From contig NZ_FQUE01000002.1 of the NCBI RefSeq assembly GCF_900128995.1, positions 186,001 to 250,000 on the forward strand: a stretch of DNA of 64,000 nucleotides, read 5' to 3'. Positions 9,041-16,578 of this stretch are shown here, in pieces. Position numbers and translations under genes: made by a program. Each line of letters starts with the position of its first letter. Positions within the stretch are counted from its first letter, which is position 1. A model generated the notes under the pieces. That model did no database searches. It saw nothing but the letters and a program-made list of their open reading frames with translations, and was not told the DNA's origin. The stretch is from Loktanella atrilutea. Lineage in GTDB: Bacteria > Pseudomonadota > Alphaproteobacteria > Rhodobacterales > Rhodobacteraceae.

Positions 9041-9736
9041 ATGACGATCTCGCAAAAAGCCCTCGCCGTTCATCTGCTGACCGCAACCGGCGCCGTCTTT
9101 GCCATGCTGGCCATGCTGGCGGCGGTGGATCACGAATGGGCGCTGATGTTCCTCTGGCTGGTGGTCGCCTTCTTCGTCGACGGCATCGACGGGCCGCTGG
9201 CGCGCCGCTACGACGTGGAGACGAATGCCGCAGAGTTCGACGGCGTGCTGCTCGACCTGATCATCGACTACCTGACCTATGTCTTCATTCCCGCCTACGC
9301 GCTTTACGGATCGGGCCTGATGGACGGCTGGTCGGGCTGGGTGGCGATCATCATCATCACCTATGCCTCTGCCATGTATTTCGCCGACACCCGGATGAAG
9401 ACGACGGACTACAGCTTCTCTGGCTTTCCGGGGTGCTGGAACATGCTGGTTCTGGTGCTTTTCGCGATCGCGCCGGCGTGGTGGGTCTGCCTTGGCCTCG
9501 TCGCGGTGCTGGCGGTGACGATGTTCGTGCCGGTCAAATTCGTCCACCCGGTCCGTACGAAGCGCTGGCAGGTCGTGACCCTGCCGATGGCGCTGGCCTG
9601 GGTCGTCTTTGCGGGCTGGGCGGCCTGGGTGAATTTCGACCCCGGCAGTTGGGCGCATTACGGGCTGATCGTCACCAGCGTCTACCTGACGCTGGCCGGT
9701 GCGGCGCAGCAGGTCGTCTACGGCCGCGACGGCTAG
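9041..9736 (+). CDS. pcs: Phosphatidylcholine synthase
   Basis: Pcs condenses CDP-diacylglycerol with choline in one step to give phosphatidylcholine, a lipid of many alphaproteobacteria. The 231-residue membrane protein carries the CDP-alcohol phosphotransferase signature as DGIDGPLARR, then FDGVLLD and IIDY, with six to eight hydrophobic helices. Family length and the C-terminal FVPVKFVHP motif agree. The start at 9041 (MTISQKAL) is chosen because the earlier in-frame codon at 8993 adds residues unlike the family. Its stop overlaps that of the convergent EamA gene on a shared CTAG. Confidence 0.93.
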   Translation: MTISQKALAVHLLTATGAVFAMLAMLAAVDHEWALMFLWLVVAFFVDGIDGPLARRYDVETNAAEFDGVLLDLIIDYLTYVFIPAYALYGSGLMDGWSGWVAIIIITYASAMYFADTRMKTTDYSFSGFPGCWNMLVLVLFAIAPAWWVCLGLVAVLAVTMFVPVKFVHPVRTKRWQVVTLPMALAWVVFAGWAAWVNFDPGSWAHYGLIVTSVYLTLAGAAQQVVYGRDG

Positions 9737-10569
9737 ATCCGCGTCAGCACCACGCCCGCCACGATCAGCAGGGCGGCCGCGGCCTTTTGCCGGCCCATCG
9801 CCTCGCCGAAGACGCGCCAGCCGATGATGACGGCAAAGAGGATCGAGGTTTCGCGCAGCGCGGCCACAAGAGCGATGGGGGCCTGCGTCATGGCCCAGAC
9901 GACGATGCCATAGGCCATGAAGGAACAGGCCCCGGCGACCAGACCGATGCCCCAGACCCGCCCCGCACGCGGCACCACCGTCCGGCCCCGCAGGGCGAGG
10001 ATCACGGGCACGTAGAACACCGCGGCGGCGATCAGCAGCCAGCCGGTATAGCCCACCGGATCGCCGCCGACGCGCGCTCCGATCCCGTCTGTCAGGGTAT
10101 AGGCCGCGGTGGCGCAGGCGGACCCGGCGGCGAAGGGCAACATGCGACGGCTCTCTCCGCTGTCGAAGACGCCGCGCGCCATGACCGCCAGCCCCGCGCC
10201 CAGCAGCAGGACACCCGCCACCTCTGTCCCCGACACGGCGTCGAGGGCGAAGATCAGGCTGACCGCCAGCACGATCATCGGCGCCCCGCCGCGGGCCAGA
10301 GGATAGACGCGGCTGAGGTCGCCCTGTTCGTAGGCATAGGCGAGGAAGAGCTGGTAGGCCGTATGGATCGCGCCGGAGGCGATGATCCAGACCCAGACCT
10401 CGCCCCCCGGCCAGGGGCGGGTGGCGACGACGCAAAGTCCGGTCAGGGCGTTGCCCAGCGTCAGGACCAGCATCGCGGTCTGCTTGTCGGTCCCGCTGCG
10501 GATCAGCGCGTTCCAGACCGCATGCAGGACGGCCGCGGCCAGCACTGCGAAGAAGACTGTCAATGTCAT
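9733..10569 (-). CDS. EamA-family (DMT superfamily) transporter
   Basis: A 278-residue inner-membrane protein with about ten hydrophobic helices in two EamA repeats, as in drug/metabolite exporters. Motifs at the repeat ends such as AVWNALIRSG and ALVAALRETSILFAVIIGW fit the family. Substrate is unknown. Its ATG overlaps the ogt stop (TGA within 10566-10569), so it is translationally coupled to ogt. The frame continues upstream through ogt in another reading and should not be taken as a longer protein. Confidence 0.9.
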   Translation of the reverse strand: MTLTVFFAVLAAAVLHAVWNALIRSGTDKQTAMLVLTLGNALTGLCVVATRPWPGGEVWVWIIASGAIHTAYQLFLAYAYEQGDLSRVYPLARGGAPMIVLAVSLIFALDAVSGTEVAGVLLLGAGLAVMARGVFDSGESRRMLPFAAGSACATAAYTLTDGIGARVGGDPVGYTGWLLIAAAVFYVPVILALRGRTVVPRAGRVWGIGLVAGACSFMAYGIVVWAMTQAPIALVAALRETSILFAVIIGWRVFGEAMGRQKAAAALLIVAGVVLTRI

Positions 10570-11021
10570 ATCAGCAGGCCCGCCGCTCCTTCCAGCCGCA
10601 GCAGGGCGACCTTGTCCTCGACCCCGCGGGGGCCGGAAAAGCCGCCGAGCCCCTGCGCCCCCAGCACCCGGTGGCAGGGGATGAGGACCGGGATCGGGTT
10701 GGCACCGCAGGCCTGACCGATGGCCTGCGCGCTGACGGCCAAGCCCGCGGCAAGATCGCCGTAGGTGCGCGTCTGGCCGTAGGGGATCCGGGTCAGAGCG
10801 GTGAGGAAGGCGCGCTGGAATGCGCTGCCGGTGATCGCGAGCGGCACCGTGAAGGCGGTCAGCCGACCCGCGAAATAGGCCGCGAGTTCGGTGCGCAAGA
10901 GGTCTGCCAAGGCCCCCTCGGTCAGGGTGCCCGGCCCCCAGCGCAGGCGGGTGATGCAACCATCCTTTGCGTCGGCGCCCAGCGGGCCGAGGGGGCTGTC
11001 GTGCAGGATCGTGGCGGTCAT
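10566..11021 (-). CDS. ogt: Methylated-DNA--[protein]-cysteine S-methyltransferase
   Basis: Ogt/AGT removes the alkyl group from O6-methylguanine by irreversible transfer to its own cysteine. The active-site motif IPCHRV is present with acceptor Cys116, followed by GLGGFSG. The helix-turn-helix region FQRAFLTALTRIPYGQTRTYG is complete. At 151 residues it is the short form lacking the Ada N-terminal regulatory domain. A 16-bp direct repeat surrounds the start region, producing a second, out-of-frame copy of the first codons upstream. Confidence 0.94.
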   Translation of the reverse strand: MTATILHDSPLGPLGADAKDGCITRLRWGPGTLTEGALADLLRTELAAYFAGRLTAFTVPLAITGSAFQRAFLTALTRIPYGQTRTYGDLAAGLAVSAQAIGQACGANPIPVLIPCHRVLGAQGLGGFSGPRGVEDKVALLRLEGAAGLLI

Positions 11022-11049
11022 GGCGGCGTCCGGGGATCGTGGCGGTCAT
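11006..11049 (-). repeat. Direct repeat duplicating the ogt start region
   Basis: GGATCGTGGCGGTCAT occurs at 11006-11021 and again at 11034-11049, 28 bases apart. On the coding strand both copies begin ATGACCGCCACGATCC, so the first five codons of ogt are duplicated. The upstream copy is in a different frame because 28 is not a multiple of three. Confidence 0.8.
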
Positions 11050-11104
11050 CCGGCCGGCCGGATCATCCGCCGTCGTCGCTGCCCGTGTGGTCGCGCACCG
11101 GGTT

Positions 11105-11149
11105 ACGCGCAGGCAGGGCGGATGACAAGCACCTGCCCTGCCTGCGCGT
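11105..11149. terminator. Long perfect hairpin at the 3' end of the transglutaminase gene
   Basis: ACGCGCAGGCAGGGC at 11105-11119 is exactly complementary to 11135-11149, a 15-bp stem with a 15-base loop. Its outer end touches the stop codon of the leftward transglutaminase gene. There is no T-run, so termination may need Rho, or the structure may protect the mRNA 3' end. Confidence 0.6.
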
Positions 11150-11928
11150 CACTGGTCGACGGTGACCTGCACCGACTGGTTCTGCAGGCTGACCGGCCCG
11201 AAGCTGGAGAAGAACGAAACCTCTGCCGCGTCGAGGCCGACGCCGATCCGGGCGATCTGGTTCGCCGCGGCCATGCCCGTCGCATCGACGAGGTGCCACG
11301 TACCGTCGAGGTAGACCTCTGCCACCGCGTGGAAGTCCTGCGGCGTGACGTAGGGGGCATAGACGCTGACGAAGCGGGCCGGAATCGCCGAGGCGCGGGC
11401 CAGCGCGATCATGACGTGGGCATAGTCGCGGCAGACGCCCTGACGCTGCACGAAGGTGTCGAGCGCGGTGGTCTGGCCGTTGCTGGACCCGGGCACGTAG
11501 CTGAACCGTTCGAAGATCCAGTCGCGCATCTGCGCGATGCGCGCGCCGCCGCTGCTGTCGCCGAATTCGGCGGCGACGAAGTTCTGCAGCTCATCCGACT
11601 GGCAATAGCGCGAGGGCATCAGGTAGCGGACCGCATCGCTGGGCAACTGGTGGGGCGGCACCGCGGGCAGCAGTGCGATGTCGAGCGCGGGGCGGTCGAC
11701 CTCGACCCGCGCGGTGTAGTTGCAGGCGAAATCCTTCTCCACCCGCAGCAGCCTGCGCTCGCCCAGCCCCTCCTCTGCCGAGACGGTGGCGTGGTGCAGC
11801 GTGTCGCTGATCGCGATATCGTCGTGGATCACCCGCTGGTCGGCGAAGCTGGGCACGGTGATCTGCAAGATGATGTCGGTGGGGGCCTGCACCGCGTAAC
11901 GCAGCTGGACGCCGATCTGAAGCAACAT
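11149..11928 (-). CDS. Transglutaminase-like (papain-fold) protein
   Basis: A 259-residue protein with an N-terminal beta-rich domain and a bacterial transglutaminase-like core. The catalytic triad is visible as C166 (GVCRDYAH), H200 (DFHAVAEVYL) and D215 (WHLVDATG). The family is usually proteolytic or amide-forming; substrates are unknown. No signal peptide is visible. The start at 11928 (MLLQIGVQL) is chosen because the upstream extension is Pro/Arg-rich shadow. It appears monocistronic, with a strong hairpin at its stop. Confidence 0.88.
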   Translation of the reverse strand: MLLQIGVQLRYAVQAPTDIILQITVPSFADQRVIHDDIAISDTLHHATVSAEEGLGERRLLRVEKDFACNYTARVEVDRPALDIALLPAVPPHQLPSDAVRYLMPSRYCQSDELQNFVAAEFGDSSGGARIAQMRDWIFERFSYVPGSSNGQTTALDTFVQRQGVCRDYAHVMIALARASAIPARFVSVYAPYVTPQDFHAVAEVYLDGTWHLVDATGMAAANQIARIGVGLDAAEVSFFSSFGPVSLQNQSVQVTVDQ

Positions 11929-12097
11929 GGGGTCATCCTTGAATGGCGGGTCTGGCGGCCCCTGCGCGCCGCGACATGCGGACGGTCGCAAACACCGCAG
12001 GATGCGGATTGTTCCGCACCCCCGTGCCGTCGCCGGTGCCGGGGCGCCGGTTGCGGGGCGGGATGCCTTCGGCGAAGTTCCGGGGTCAGGCGAATTT

Positions 12098-12132
12098 GGG
12101 GCGCGGCGCCGCGGGGGGCGGGGCCGCGCCCC
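12098..12132 (-). terminator. GC-rich hairpin after dctM
   Basis: GGGGCGCGGC (12098-12107) pairs with GCCGCGCCCC (12123-12132), placed six bases after the dctM stop on the minus strand. There is no good T-run behind it. The gap 11929-12137 is otherwise GC-rich and appears empty. Confidence 0.5.
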
Positions 12133-12137
12133 TTGCG

Positions 12138-13559
12138 TCACTTGATGATCGTTTCAGGGCCCATGACCGAATTCGGCAGATAGGTGGAAATGATCGGGAT
12201 GTAGGTGATCATGATGAGGAAGACGAAGAGCACGGCCAGGAACGGCAGGGCGGCGCGCACGACGGCCATCATCGGCATGTTCGCCACGCCCGAGGTCACG
12301 AAGAGGTTCAGGCCGACGGGCGGCGTGATCATCCCGATTTCCATGTTCACCACCATGATGATGCCAAGGTGGATCGGGTCGATGCCGAGCGTGATCGCGA
12401 TCGGGAAGACCAGCGGGGCGACGATGACGATCAGGCCAGAGGGTTCCATGAACTGTCCGCCGATCAGCAGAATCACGTTCACCACGATCAGGAAGGTGAT
12501 CGGCCCCAGCCCCGCGCCCAGCAGGGCGTTTGCGATGTGCTGCGGCACCTGTTCGTCGGTCAGCACATGCTTGAGGATCAACGCGTTTGCGATGATGAAC
12601 ATCAGCGTGACGGTCAGCTTGGCGCTTTCGAACAGGGTCGCGCGGGTGTCGCGGTGGAAGAACGCGGTGACGATCGCCACCGGCTTGCGCCAGAGCGGCA
12701 GCGGGCGCTGGCCCGGCCCCTGCGACAGGGGCCCCATGTCGCGATAGATGAAGGAGGCCACGAGGAAGGCGTAGACGGCGGCGACGGCGGCGGCCTCTGT
12801 CGGGGTGAAGGCGCCGCTTTGCCAATAGATGCCGAAGGGAGAGAGGCTGATCCAGGGGTGACCGTAGATGCCACCCATGATGATGACGATCAGCCCAAGG
12901 CCCCAGAGCGAATCGCGAAAGCTGTCACCGACCTCGCCCCAGCCGACCCATTCGCCGGCGGGCATGTTCTTGACCTTGGCCATGACGTAGATCGTGATCA
13001 TCAGCATGACACCGGCCAGCAGGCCGGGAATCACGCCCGCAAGGAACATCCGCCCGACGCTGACGTCGGTGGCGGAGGCATAGACGACCATCACGATCGA
13101 CGGCGGGATCAGGATGCCGAGCGTGCCTGCGTTGCAGATCACGCCGGCGGCGAAGTCCTTGGTATAGCCGGCCTTGGTCATCGCCGCGATCACGATGGAG
13201 CCGATGGCGACCACGGTGGCGGGGGATGAGCCGGAGAGGGCGGCGAAGATCATGCAGGCCAGAACGCCCGCGATGGCGAGGCCGCCCTGCAGGTGGCCGA
13301 CGCAAGCGATGGCGAAGCGGATGATGCGTTTCGCGACGCCGCCCGTGGACATGAAGGACGAGGCGAGGATGAAGAAGGGGATCGCCAGCAGCGTGTAGTG
13401 CCCGGCCATCGCCTGATAGATCGCCTGCGCCACGGCGGCGAGGGAGGTTTCAGAGAACCACAGCTGGAACAGGATCGAGGCGAGGCCCAGCGACACGGCG
13501 ATGGGCATGCCGATCAGCAGGAAGCCGACGATCAGGACGAAGAGGAGGAGGACTTCCAT
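12138..13559 (-). CDS. dctM: TRAP transporter large permease subunit DctM
   Basis: The large membrane subunit of a tripartite ATP-independent periplasmic transporter, which imports organic acids using a sodium or proton gradient. It has 473 residues, slightly over the common 425-440, with about twelve hydrophobic helices. The family pattern SGSSPATVVAIGS and the LGILIPPSI motif are present, and EPSGLIV and TPPVGLN occur in the second half. A charged loop at about residues 275-315 accounts for the extra length. It follows dctQ by three bases. Confidence 0.95.
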   Translation of the reverse strand: MEVLLLFVLIVGFLLIGMPIAVSLGLASILFQLWFSETSLAAVAQAIYQAMAGHYTLLAIPFFILASSFMSTGGVAKRIIRFAIACVGHLQGGLAIAGVLACMIFAALSGSSPATVVAIGSIVIAAMTKAGYTKDFAAGVICNAGTLGILIPPSIVMVVYASATDVSVGRMFLAGVIPGLLAGVMLMITIYVMAKVKNMPAGEWVGWGEVGDSFRDSLWGLGLIVIIMGGIYGHPWISLSPFGIYWQSGAFTPTEAAAVAAVYAFLVASFIYRDMGPLSQGPGQRPLPLWRKPVAIVTAFFHRDTRATLFESAKLTVTLMFIIANALILKHVLTDEQVPQHIANALLGAGLGPITFLIVVNVILLIGGQFMEPSGLIVIVAPLVFPIAITLGIDPIHLGIIMVVNMEIGMITPPVGLNLFVTSGVANMPMMAVVRAALPFLAVLFVFLIMITYIPIISTYLPNSVMGPETIIK

Positions 13560-13562
13560 GGA

Positions 13563-14276
13563 TCAGTTATCCCTGTTCAGAAGGGCGGCCTCGGCCACGG
13601 CGTCTTCGGCTTCATGGCTGACGATCAGGCTGGGCGACCGGTCGGTCCAGATCCGCCAGACCGCCTGCACGACGCGGAACAGGATCAGCAGGGCGGCGAC
13701 CGGCAGCATGGTGTAGGGCACCAGCCGCGGCATCTTGGCGTATTCGTCGGTCAGGATCTGGCCGCCCTGTTCGTAGGAGTTGAAGGTCGTTTCCAGCCAG
13801 GCCTTGAACCATTCGAAGGGGATCGGGATCTGGTCGGTTTCGAAATAGCTTTGGCTGCGGGCGGAGGAATCGAATCCGGTGGGGAACCAGCGTCCCGACG
13901 TCGGGGCCATGTCCGCGAAGGGCGCCCAGTAGTCATAGGCCCCTTTCAGGAACAGCAGCGCGTAGAGAATGCAAAGCACGCCCGCGATCAGGGCCACGGC
14001 CTTGCGCGGCCCCGGCGACAGCAGGTTGGTGACGGCGTCGACGCCCAGATGCGCGGTGACCTTGAAGGCATAGGCGATGCCGAAGAGCACCAGCCATGCA
14101 AAGAGGGTCAGCACGACTTCAAGGCTCCAGATGATGGAGTGGTTGAAGCCGTAGCGCAGGACCACGTTGACGAAGGTCAGAAGGGTCATCACGCCCAGAA
14201 GGGCCGAAATGATGGTTTCCTCGATGCCGTTGACGAAGGCCCCGACCGGTCCCCGCGCCTCGTAATGCTGGCTCAT
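13563..14276 (-). CDS. dctQ: TRAP transporter small permease subunit DctQ
   Basis: The four-helix small membrane subunit that pairs with DctM. Residues 15-40 (IISALLGVMTLLTFVNVVLRY) show the typical DctQ opening, and W.LE..L.LF.WLV.FG.AYA follows. At 237 residues it is longer than the usual 160-180 because of a polar insert of about 60 residues between the third and fourth helices (ADMAPTSGRWFPTGFD onward). Such inserts occur in a subset of TRAP systems with large DctM subunits. The spacing to dctM is three bases. Confidence 0.92.
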   Translation of the reverse strand: MSQHYEARGPVGAFVNGIEETIISALLGVMTLLTFVNVVLRYGFNHSIIWSLEVVLTLFAWLVLFGIAYAFKVTAHLGVDAVTNLLSPGPRKAVALIAGVLCILYALLFLKGAYDYWAPFADMAPTSGRWFPTGFDSSARSQSYFETDQIPIPFEWFKAWLETTFNSYEQGGQILTDEYAKMPRLVPYTMLPVAALLILFRVVQAVWRIWTDRSPSLIVSHEAEDAVAEAALLNRDN

Positions 14277-14306
14277 CTGCCCCGCCCCCGCTGGTGTGAT
14301 GGTGAA

Positions 14307-14333
14307 ACGGCCCGGACGCGAGGTCCGGGCCGT
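14307..14333 (-). terminator. Hairpin between dctP and dctQ
   Basis: ACGGCCCGGA (14307-14316) pairs perfectly with TCCGGGCCGT (14324-14333), and on the minus strand the stem is followed by TTTC. It sits in the dctP-dctQ gap, where a partial terminator would let the binding protein be made in excess over the permease. Confidence 0.65.
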
Positions 14334-14378
14334 GGCGTGTGCCGCAGGTCCGGCGCCGCGCGCCGGGCCTGCGTCGGA

Positions 14379-15389
14379 TTACATGCTTTCGTTGATCTTC
14401 TGGGCGGCGTCGATGTTCTCTTGTCCGACTTCGTCGGCGAACTGCGACCACACCGGCTTCATCACGTCGACCCAGGCCTGACGCTGTTCCGGCGTCAGTT
14501 CGACGATCTTGCTGCCGGCGTCGAGGATCGCCTGACGGGCTTCGAGGTCGACCTGCGTCACGGCGGCGTTCCGTTCCGTCGTCACTTCGTTCAGGATGGT
14601 CAGGAACTGGTCCTTCACCGCCGGATCGAGGCTGTCGAGGAAGTCGGTCGAGGTCACGACCATGTAGTCGATGATGCCGTGGTTGGTTTCGGTGATGCCG
14701 TCCTGCACTTCGAAGAACTTCTGGCCGTAGATGTTGGACCAGGTGTTTTCCTGACCGTCGACGACGCCGGTCTGCAGCGCGCCGTAGACTTCCGAGAAGG
14801 CCATCGGCTGCGGGCTGGCGTTCAGCGCCTTGAACTGGGCGACCAGCACGTCGGAGGGCTGCACCCGGAACTTGAGGCCGGCGGCGTCGGTGGGTTCGAT
14901 CAGGGGCTTGTTGGCCGAGATCTGCTTCATGCCGTTGTGCCAGTAGCCCAGACCCTGCAGGCCGCGGCGCTGCATCATGTCGAGCATGCCCTGACCGGTG
15001 TCGGACGCCTGGAAGGCGTCGACGGCGTCGATGTTCTTGAACATGAAGGGCAGGTCGAACAGGCGGTAGGCCTTGGTGATGCTTTCGAACAGCGACAGGG
15101 AGGGGGCGGCCAGCTGGACGTCGCCGCGCAACAGCGCCTCGATCACCTGCTCGTCGGTGTAGAGCGTGGAGTTCGGAAAGACCTCCATGCACATGGTGCC
15201 GTTCATCTCTTCGTTGACGCGGTCCATCAGCAGCTGGGCGGCGATGCCCTTGGGGTGCTTGTCGGTGTTGGTGACGTGGCTGAACTTGACGACGGTCTCG
15301 CCCGCGTCGCAGCCCGTGCCCTGCGCCAGTGTCGCGGTCGCCGCGACGGACATCGCCGCTGCCAGGGCTGCGGTTTTCAGGAAAGTCAT
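14379..15389 (-). CDS. dctP: TRAP transporter substrate-binding protein DctP
   Basis: The periplasmic receptor of the TRAP system, 336 residues. A Sec signal peptide is clear (MTFLKTAALAAAMSVAATAT, cleavage after about residue 22). Family motifs follow: VVKFSHV near the mature N-terminus, LKFRVQPS (its Arg binds the ligand carboxylate) and a region around GALQTGVVDGQENTWSNIY. The ligand is probably a carboxylate but cannot be named. It is the first gene of dctP-dctQ-dctM; the promoter should lie in 15390-15552. Confidence 0.95.
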   Translation of the reverse strand: MTFLKTAALAAAMSVAATATLAQGTGCDAGETVVKFSHVTNTDKHPKGIAAQLLMDRVNEEMNGTMCMEVFPNSTLYTDEQVIEALLRGDVQLAAPSLSLFESITKAYRLFDLPFMFKNIDAVDAFQASDTGQGMLDMMQRRGLQGLGYWHNGMKQISANKPLIEPTDAAGLKFRVQPSDVLVAQFKALNASPQPMAFSEVYGALQTGVVDGQENTWSNIYGQKFFEVQDGITETNHGIIDYMVVTSTDFLDSLDPAVKDQFLTILNEVTTERNAAVTQVDLEARQAILDAGSKIVELTPEQRQAWVDVMKPVWSQFADEVGQENIDAAQKINESM

Positions 15390-15458
15390 GCTGTCTCCTC
15401 CCAGAGATCGGTTTTGTTGTTCGGACGGGTGCCGAAATGGTTGAACCGTCCTACACCA

Positions 15459-15475
15459 TTGTCCGGGTCAGACAA
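15459..15475. promoter_or_regulatory. Possible operator upstream of dctP
   Basis: TTGTC-N7-GACAA at 15459-15475 is an inverted repeat about 70 bases before dctP. The half-sites loosely resemble TTGT/ACAA sites bound by GntR-family regulators of carboxylate transport, but no such regulator is encoded nearby, so this is a weak call. Confidence 0.25.
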
Positions 15476-15552
15476 GGCGATTTCCATACGTCTGATCACA
15501 ATCTCGCGCAATTTTGCTGCGCGAACAGAGGGGTCGGGCGTCATTGGCGCGA

Positions 15553-16404
15553 TCACGGGGCAGAGGGTCCGTCGTCGCGGGGCGGGGCAAGGCCGGTGAT
15601 CGCGCGCAGCCGTGCTGCGGCCGTGTCAAGGCTGGCGATGGCCGCGTCGGCCCCGCAGAGCGCGGCCACGTCCGGCGCGTCGAGGATCTTGCCCGCGACC
15701 ACGAGGGGCGCGACGGGGGCCGCGATGCGCAGGCCGATGACCAGACGGGTCAGGGTCGCGATGTCGCGGATCGCATTTGCGACGATCACCACGGCGGCGA
15801 AGCGGGTCGTATCGGCGCGCCCCACGATGCTGTCGTGATCCTCTCCGACCGCGAGATCGACGTCCCAGCCGTCGCGACGGAAGAGGTCGGCCGCCATCTC
15901 GCTGGCCAATGTATGCGAATCGCCGGGCAGCACGGCCAGCAGGATGCGGCGGCTGTCGGCGGGCTGGGGGCCGTCGCGGTCGAGCACGTAGCGCAATCCC
16001 CGGATGATCCGGAACAGGCGGCCGGAGGCCATCGTGACCTCTGCGAAGGAGATCTCGTCCTCTTCCCACTGCTCGCCCAGATGACGGGCGGCGGCGGCGA
16101 TGTAGGACAGGTAGATCGTGTGGGCCGAGCTGCCGGCGCGGCGCAGGTTGCGGATGAAACGCTCGGCGGGGTCATCGTCCGCGGCGGTCAGGGTGCTGCA
16201 GAACCGGATGATGTCCGCCCGGGTCGGCCCGTCTGTCCCGGCGCCGTAGCGCGGCAGACGGAAGGCGAGGCGGCGCACGACCTCTTGCGCCACGTGGCTG
16301 ACGGCATCTTCGGGAAGATGGGTCTGCAATCGCTCGAACTGCAGATGCGCCTGCACCCAGGCCGCCCGATCCAGATCGTCCTTGTCGCGTTGCTGACGTG
16401 CCAT
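15553..16404 (-). CDS. Cobalamin-binding domain protein (AerR/PpaA-like regulator)
   Basis: A 283-residue protein with a helical N-terminal half (residues 50-150) and a C-terminal B12-binding Rossmann-like domain beginning at ILLAVLPGDSHTLASEM. The DSHTLA segment corresponds to the D-x-H-x-x-G cobalamin loop with Ala for Gly. In purple bacteria relatives (AerR, PpaA) bind hydroxocobalamin and modulate CrtJ-type repressors; no MerR-type DNA-binding domain is present here. No photosynthesis genes are in the window, so the target is unknown. It is divergent from a P450 gene with a 174-base gap. Confidence 0.8.
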   Translation of the reverse strand: MARQQRDKDDLDRAAWVQAHLQFERLQTHLPEDAVSHVAQEVVRRLAFRLPRYGAGTDGPTRADIIRFCSTLTAADDDPAERFIRNLRRAGSSAHTIYLSYIAAAARHLGEQWEEDEISFAEVTMASGRLFRIIRGLRYVLDRDGPQPADSRRILLAVLPGDSHTLASEMAADLFRRDGWDVDLAVGEDHDSIVGRADTTRFAAVVIVANAIRDIATLTRLVIGLRIAAPVAPLVVAGKILDAPDVAALCGADAAIASLDTAAARLRAITGLAPPRDDGPSAP

Positions 16405-16578
16405 GTGACGGCCCCCGTCCCGATGCCCCCCCCGACCGTGTCCCGCAGGCAAGGGCGTGGCAGCGCCCGTCGGTATTCGATCGTATGCACAGGCTAGCAT
16501 CACAAATCCGGGCGGGGGTGCGTCAGAACGTCGCAACCGGGGTTGCGATGGTGCGCGATCGGACCGATGGTGCCGCCC

